From Rodentolepis nana (lineage: Eukaryota > Platyhelminthes > Cestoda > Cyclophyllidea > Hymenolepididae), in the NCBI GenBank assembly GCA_900617975.1, contig UZAE01013204.1, positions 1-25,308 on the forward strand: a stretch of 25,308 nucleotides of DNA, written 5' to 3'. Under the pieces are notes generated by a model that ran no database searches, was not told the origin of the DNA, and saw only the letters and a program-made list of their open reading frames with translations. Of the stretch, positions 20,796 through 25,308 are shown piece after piece. Numbering within the stretch: position 1 is the stretch's first letter; every line of letters begins with the position of its first letter. A program made the position numbers and the translations under genes.

Positions 20796-21171
20796 TTTGT
20801 CTGCGACATACCAACCTGAATTCTGCAATTTCCACAAAACTGGCCTATTAGAGCTGGCCTTAAGGTCGGTCATGATGAAATGAGATGCCCGCGTTCAGTT
20901 TGTGTCCCAAGGTGATGAAGAAATGCCTCTGTAGGTTCCTTCTCAGTGAACAAGTTGTTCAACTTTAACTTGGCTCAGTAGCCATTATTTTATTGCTGTG
21001 GTTAATATGACCAACGTCGAGGCAGGCGATGAACACGTCAGACAGATGTTGTATAGTGTTTTCCATCCAGCCGGTCTTGAATATCCGAGAGGCTGCTATA
21101 GCCAACACTGTATTTTATGGTTAATTGCTTCCATCTTGGCCATGCCAATTTTGGACTAACAAATTTAATTG

Positions 21172-22650
21172 AAGAATTCAAAATTATAATTTATACATCA
21201 ATCATAGATTATTCGGCCCTTAGTATTCACTTTGGTGAGGAATAGACACTTGGCAAACTTTCAACTTCAAAAGACTTCACGTCTATCAGATTGGTAGTGG
21301 GGGGGGGGGGGGGGTGGGGATCCCACAAGAGGAACGGACCTAACTTTAGCATCCACCATCTAGGACGTTTTTGCTCTCTACATTTAGTCAATTTGTGTTA
21401 AAATTCGTTTCAAAATTACGTTTTAAAGTTCTCTCTTAGAAGGCCTTTTCGGGATTGGGTTCGTATATGCAAGGATGTAATCACAATAAGCACGTTAATT
21501 TCTAGACCCGACTTCTTTTGGGCTAATACACTTGGCAACATAAACTCACATCTTATTTGCTTTAGGGTAACACAATCTTGCCGACATAAGACGACCAATC
21601 ACTCCTTTTAATCAATAAACTTTGAAGACTCTAGGCAGGAGCATTTTTTGATATTTTAACAACGGAACATCAAGATGTAATTGGGAGTTTATAATCGGTT
21701 CCATATCAAATGAACTTGATGAATTAAAAAGTAAATTGAAATCATTCCCTAGTTCTATTCGACCGCATAACCTTTGAAATCTACTGGAAATTTTATATTT
21801 CTTGCCTTCAGATTACATTAAGTTATCGCGAAAAAATTAAATCGTAAATAAAAAGAGTGATAAAATAAAATTAATATTAGAGTTTAGCAAGTGATATTAA
21901 TTTTCCAAAAATAGATAGATCTTCTAAATATATAATGTTATGAATTCCACTTTACTAATAGAAAAATTATATTATGCTTAAAAGTCATTACAGCAACAAT
22001 GACAAGGCTCATCTCTCTATACCCACTGACTTAACCTATCAGAATAGTATTGTAAAGGCGACAAATGATTGGCTGTCGGGTTGGCCAATAGTGAAGACAA
22101 TAGGTTCATCTCTGGCTCTGGGGAGGGGGGGGGGGGGGGGGAGCAGAAATCCAATAATAGGTGATCGATTTTTGAGAGATTCTCTCGAGTTTCCTAAAAA
22201 TATTCTATCAGACCTCGTAATAATAAGTTATTAATTTATCGAGATGAGTTTGACTAGCCTCCCAAACTAACTTTGGTAGGGGATTTCATCTAATAATGAA
22301 ACTTAGTATCTAATAATTGAAAAGATCTAATTAATCAGCTTGACACCAAATTAAGGATGTTATCTTTTTCTTCAAAATTCCGATAAGGCAATAGATCCAA
22401 AACTTAATTTGAGCTATTAAGGATTGCGTCAATGTGATTACATGTTACATGTTTGCTTTCTGATTCATAGGAGTGGATTATGTGAGGTATTATAAAATAG
22501 AAAACCACCTCTAAAGTCACACTCTAACACAAAGGCAAATTAGTGAGGGAAAGTGAACACAAGATAAATGAAATCCGCTAAATGTGATGATATCACGCGA
22601 ACAAAAAAACGCTTCGAAGAATGTAGTTAGGCCATTTGCAGTATAAACAT
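21172..22650. other. AT-rich intergenic DNA with two long G runs
   Basis: No gene recognised. Runs of 16 G (21299-21314) and 17 G (22125-22141) are the main features. Frames at 21416-21598 (-) and 21974-22234 (+) look like chance ORFs; the second reads through the G run. Confidence 0.5.
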
Positions 22651-22653
22651 ATT

Positions 22654-22659
22654 TTTATT
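22654..22659 (-). promoter_or_regulatory. Polyadenylation signal downstream of a small minus-strand ORF
   Basis: AATAAA on the minus strand, 19 bases after the stop codon at 22678-22680. It supports a transcript end here. Confidence 0.4.
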
Positions 22660-22677
22660 GTTCAATTGTTTAGAAAG

Positions 22678-22812
22678 TCAGTTTCTGATACAAAACGGCT
22701 TACATATTGACGATCTCTTATCCGCACAGTTCGGCATGGTAACCGGAAATAGCTGATAGCTTTCCCAAGTTTCTTCAAGAAGGAAAGGAACAGCAATCAG
22801 AAGAGTTAGCAT
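22678..22812 (-). CDS. Candidate small secreted Cys-containing peptide (44 residues) or terminal exon
   Basis: From the ATG at 22812 the frame reads a hydrophobic start (MLTLLIAVPFLLEE), then PVTMPNCADKR and ends SSICKPFCIRN. This resembles a short prepropeptide: signal sequence, a dibasic KR, and an 11-residue C-terminal peptide with a possible C-x3-C loop. AATAAA follows at a normal distance. The frame is open upstream to a stop just before 22900, and AG sites there could make it a terminal exon instead, in which case the hydrophobic run is not a signal peptide. No family recognised. Confidence 0.35.
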   Translation of the reverse strand: MLTLLIAVPFLLEETWESYQLFPVTMPNCADKRSSICKPFCIRN

Positions 22813-23028
22813 TAAAATCGAACGGTCAGCCTTATTCTTATACAAGAAATCGCTTTCATATTTCTGTATTTTGTGCAAGAAATCGATCCGAATTTATGCC
22901 TCAATTATCAAAACGAACAGAGAACATAAAGAGAATAGAATAAATCACTTCATTGAAATCTGATGTGCCTACCAGTTTCTCGCTTTTTTCTGAAACTAAC
23001 ACAAGTCTATCTGATTATTCTGGCCATA

Positions 23029-23392
23029 ACGATGCGAATTTATTTATTTATTTATTTATTTTAAATGGCAGGCGTTTTGATAGTTATCATTAGCCCTGGA
23101 GCTGACTTCGGGGCTTCACAGAGAGGAGGAGGAGGAACATTAAAGTGACAAAAAGTCTAGATGGGAGACGGAATAATGATTCACAGAGGTAAAAGAGACA
23201 GACAGACACAAAGGCATAAAAAGGTAAGATGAGTACTGTGAAAAGGGTCGAATATGACAAATAGTGGGGTCATAGTATTTTGAAGCCAGAAGTCAACTGC
23301 CGGTTTGATAGACTTTTTTGCCGTATAAGTATACGTTGCCCAGGGTGCACCACGTGGAGGTAAGTCTATTGCGCACCCCTACGATGCGAATT
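23029..23392 (-). mobile_element. SINE-like retroposon, copy 5, with 12-bp target-site duplication and (TAAA)n tail
   Basis: ACGATGCGAATT at 23029-23040 and 23381-23392 flanks the body 23041-23380. On the minus strand the element opens AGGGGTGCGCAATAGACTTACC and ends GCCATTTAAAATAAATAAATAAA. The tandem TAAA tail, unlike the poly-A of copy 3, suggests mobilisation by a LINE that tolerates simple-repeat tails. Confidence 0.9.
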
Positions 23393-23650
23393 AAACTCTC
23401 AAAAATAGTGACGAATCCGATTCGAAGTCTGAAACTGATATTCCTCAGGTACCTAGTCAAAATCCTTCGGAAACTTCTATCAGTTTTGAGATTGAGATAA
23501 CGAAACTAAGACAATATCGGAATTTAATCGTGTCGGTAAACCTGAATCTTTAATAGTGTTTATCAAAGGACCAGATTCAAATTCTACATTAGAGCTTATT
23601 ACTTCAAAGTAAACCTTATTGAAACTCAGATGGTGCCTAAAAATAAATGT
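23328..23650 (+). repeat. 323-bp direct duplicate, first copy, ending at a single N
   Basis: Identical to 24339-24661 (offset 1011). The identity begins inside the SINE body and ends at the N at 23651. The 60-codon frame shared by both copies is a chance ORF. Confidence 0.85.
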
Positions 23651-23651
23651 N
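23651..23651. other. Single N beside a C run, likely contig join
   Basis: Followed by eight C, then sequence unrelated to the duplicate's continuation at 24662. This is typical of a contig ending in a homopolymer. Confidence 0.65.
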
Positions 23652-24068
23652 CCCCCCCCGGTTCAATACATATGTCTGGATTTGGTCAAATCACTATAAT
23701 TTATCTTGAAGGTATTGGAGCATATTTTTATATGACCTATATATGAGATGAGGAAAGCTAATTGCTCCCCTTTTCCCACAGTCTGGCACATTTTCAATCA
23801 AATATCACTGCTATTTTTCTGCCCAATGCTACGGTTCAATTTAAATCTGAATTTATCGATGAGGGTTTATTCAAAACGTACATCAAAGGCACGAAATAAG
23901 CGAATATGAATGAACATTGAAGAGATGAATGATAACAAGTTTCGAAAGTAAATGCTTTTCATTCCAATTAAAATTAGTAGTGATTATGCTTGCTTTGAAA
24001 CGTCATTCTTCAATTTATGAAGAATTTTCAGAAGTCCATGTCCATTTATGGCTATGCAACACTAAATA
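23652..24068. other. Intergenic DNA after the join
   Basis: No gene recognised. A GGTCAAATCACTATAAT block near 23687-23703 weakly resembles GACCAAACCACTATAAC near 7517, and both lie just after G/C homopolymers; this may be an uncharacterised repeat. Confidence 0.3.
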
Positions 24069-24070
24069 TT

Positions 24071-24380
24071 TACTTCAAATGGCAGGCGTTTTGATAGATA
24101 TCATTAGACATTTAGCTGACTCCGGGCTTCACAGAGGGAAGGTTCATCAAAGAAGCAGAAAGTCGAGGGGTGGGGAACAGAAGAGCGATTCACAAATGTA
24201 AAAAAAGGTAGACAGACACAAAGGTAGGGAAAAAGGTAAAGTGAGTACAGTAGAAGGGGTCGAATATGACAACCAGGGGGGGTCGTGGTAGTTTGAAGTC
24301 AGAAGTCAAATGCCGAATAATAGACTTTTTGCCATATGAGTATACGTTGCCCAGGGTGCACCACGTGGAGGTAAGTCTAT
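24071..24380 (-). mobile_element. SINE-like retroposon, copy 6 (chimeric flank)
   Basis: The body differs from copy 5 at many positions up to 24338, then is identical to copy 5 and its flank from 24339 onward. Its right flank is the same ACGATGCGAATT site as copy 5, but the left flank (AATATTTACTTC) is different, so it lacks its own target-site duplication. That indicates recombination or misassembly within the element. Confidence 0.8.
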
Positions 24381-24661
24381 TGCGCACCCCTACGATGCGA
24401 ATTAAACTCTCAAAAATAGTGACGAATCCGATTCGAAGTCTGAAACTGATATTCCTCAGGTACCTAGTCAAAATCCTTCGGAAACTTCTATCAGTTTTGA
24501 GATTGAGATAACGAAACTAAGACAATATCGGAATTTAATCGTGTCGGTAAACCTGAATCTTTAATAGTGTTTATCAAAGGACCAGATTCAAATTCTACAT
24601 TAGAGCTTATTACTTCAAAGTAAACCTTATTGAAACTCAGATGGTGCCTAAAAATAAATGT
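24339..24661 (+). repeat. 323-bp direct duplicate, second copy
   Basis: Identical to 23328-23650 and continuing past it into unique sequence (TTGCATTTGGGCCCG). Confidence 0.85.
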
Positions 24662-25048
24662 TGCATTTGGGCCCGATCAGTTGGTCGGTGGAAATCTTCT
24701 TGAGTCCATGATGTCAAAAGGAATAAAAGCGTGAAAATAAAAGTAATAGACCTTTCTAAATTGAAATGCAATGTCCTTTAGTAAAATCAATGCAAACAAC
24801 TATTTTATTTGTTACATTCTAGCGATCCTCAGGTTAGATTATAGATTCGTATGGACAACGGATAGTTTTCATAATATGTTTCAAGACTAGCGGTGGTTGG
24901 TTGAAGAGAGCTGTAAAAAAGAAGCCTGATTCAGTTGGAATTAAAATTTCATTGGAACATACCAGCAATCGTAAATATGCACACAGGGGTGCAAGTTAAT
25001 CGTTGATAGTGACCCAGGGGTTCTTGAAAGCTGCTGATATCTGAAGTA
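24662..25048. other. Intergenic DNA
   Basis: No gene or element seen. Confidence 0.4.
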
Positions 25049-25308
25049 CAGGGGCGTGCGATAGACTTACCTCTACGTGGTGCATCCTGGGCAACGTATA
25101 CTCATACGGCAAAAAAGTCTATTAACCGGCAGTTGACTTCTGACTTCAAACTACCATCACCCCACTATGTCATATTCGACTACTTTCACACTTCTCACCT
25201 CATATTTTTCCACTTTTGTGTCTGTCTCTTTTACATCTTTGAAACTCTCTTCTGTTCCCCCTCTCCCTCTCGACTTGTTTCACTTTAATGTTCCTCCTCC
25301 TCTGTAAT
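25049..25308 (+). mobile_element. SINE-like retroposon, copy 7, cut by the window end
   Basis: Opens AGGGGCGTGCGATAGACTTACC and follows the family through CCGGCAGTTGACTTC to the CCTCCTCCTCTGT block. The 3' end and any target duplication lie outside. Confidence 0.85.

Larger units (their letters stand above)
19786..21171. repeat. Right arm of the large inverted repeat
   Basis: Reverse complement of 17539-19013 except for the 88 missing bases. The outer boundary is sharp: at 21172 it stops matching the left flank. It carries a SINE copy (19786-20098) and the second copy of the 93-residue gene. Confidence 0.9.

Noticed and set aside
21974..22234. 86-codon plus-strand frame
   Set aside because: It reads through a 17-base G run and has no recognisable content.
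23318..24511. Shared 60-residue basic frame (ends KLLSVLRLR) in both duplicates and its longer version
   Set aside because: It starts in the antisense SINE and is repeated only because the 323-bp segment is duplicated; no gene evidence.
1..25308. tRNA, rRNA, CRISPR or bacterial operon features
   Set aside because: None seen on reading; spliceosomal introns and retroposons make this nuclear eukaryotic DNA.

Overview
This is eukaryotic DNA, most likely from a parasitic flatworm and perhaps a tapeworm. Evidence: multi-exon genes with canonical GT-AG introns, several only 35-43 nt long; AT-rich intergenic DNA with microsatellites; a SINE-like retroposon family; and a clear PHF10-type chromatin gene. 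I cannot name the species from sequence alone.

Layout. Positions 157-286 (+) hold one exon of a formin FH2 domain. Positions 1217-3889 (-) hold an intronless gene for an 890-residue Cys/Pro/acidic protein built from five 101-residue repeats, with a TATA box and a polyadenylation signal. Positions 4931-6899 (+) hold a five-exon gene for a secreted protein of about 308 residues (signal peptide, thrombospondin type 1 repeat, FN2-like segment, PAN-like end). Around 9303-9740 lies a decayed DDE transposon fragment. Positions 10234-13657 (-) hold the complete five-exon PHF10/BAF45a gene (SAY region plus double PHD finger, 560 residues). Positions 13660-17000 are mostly featureless apart from one SINE copy and a weak exon-like ORF.

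The right third is repeat-rich. A near-perfect inverted repeat (17539-19013 against 19786-21171) carries two identical copies of a 93-residue gene whose C-terminal half matches one module of the 890-residue repeat protein 14 kb away. A third, truncated copy of its promoter and first codons ends at a single N. A second single N at 23651 also ends a duplicated segment (23328-23650 = 24339-24661). Both look like contig joins, so copy number in this third is uncertain. Seven copies or part copies of one SINE-like family are present, three with convincing target-site duplications.

The recognisable genes do not form a pathway: formin (actin), PHF10 (SWI/SNF chromatin remodelling) and the secreted TSP1 protein (extracellular) are unrelated neighbours. 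The most novel content is the repeat protein and its single-module relative, an unrecognised, probably lineage-restricted family.
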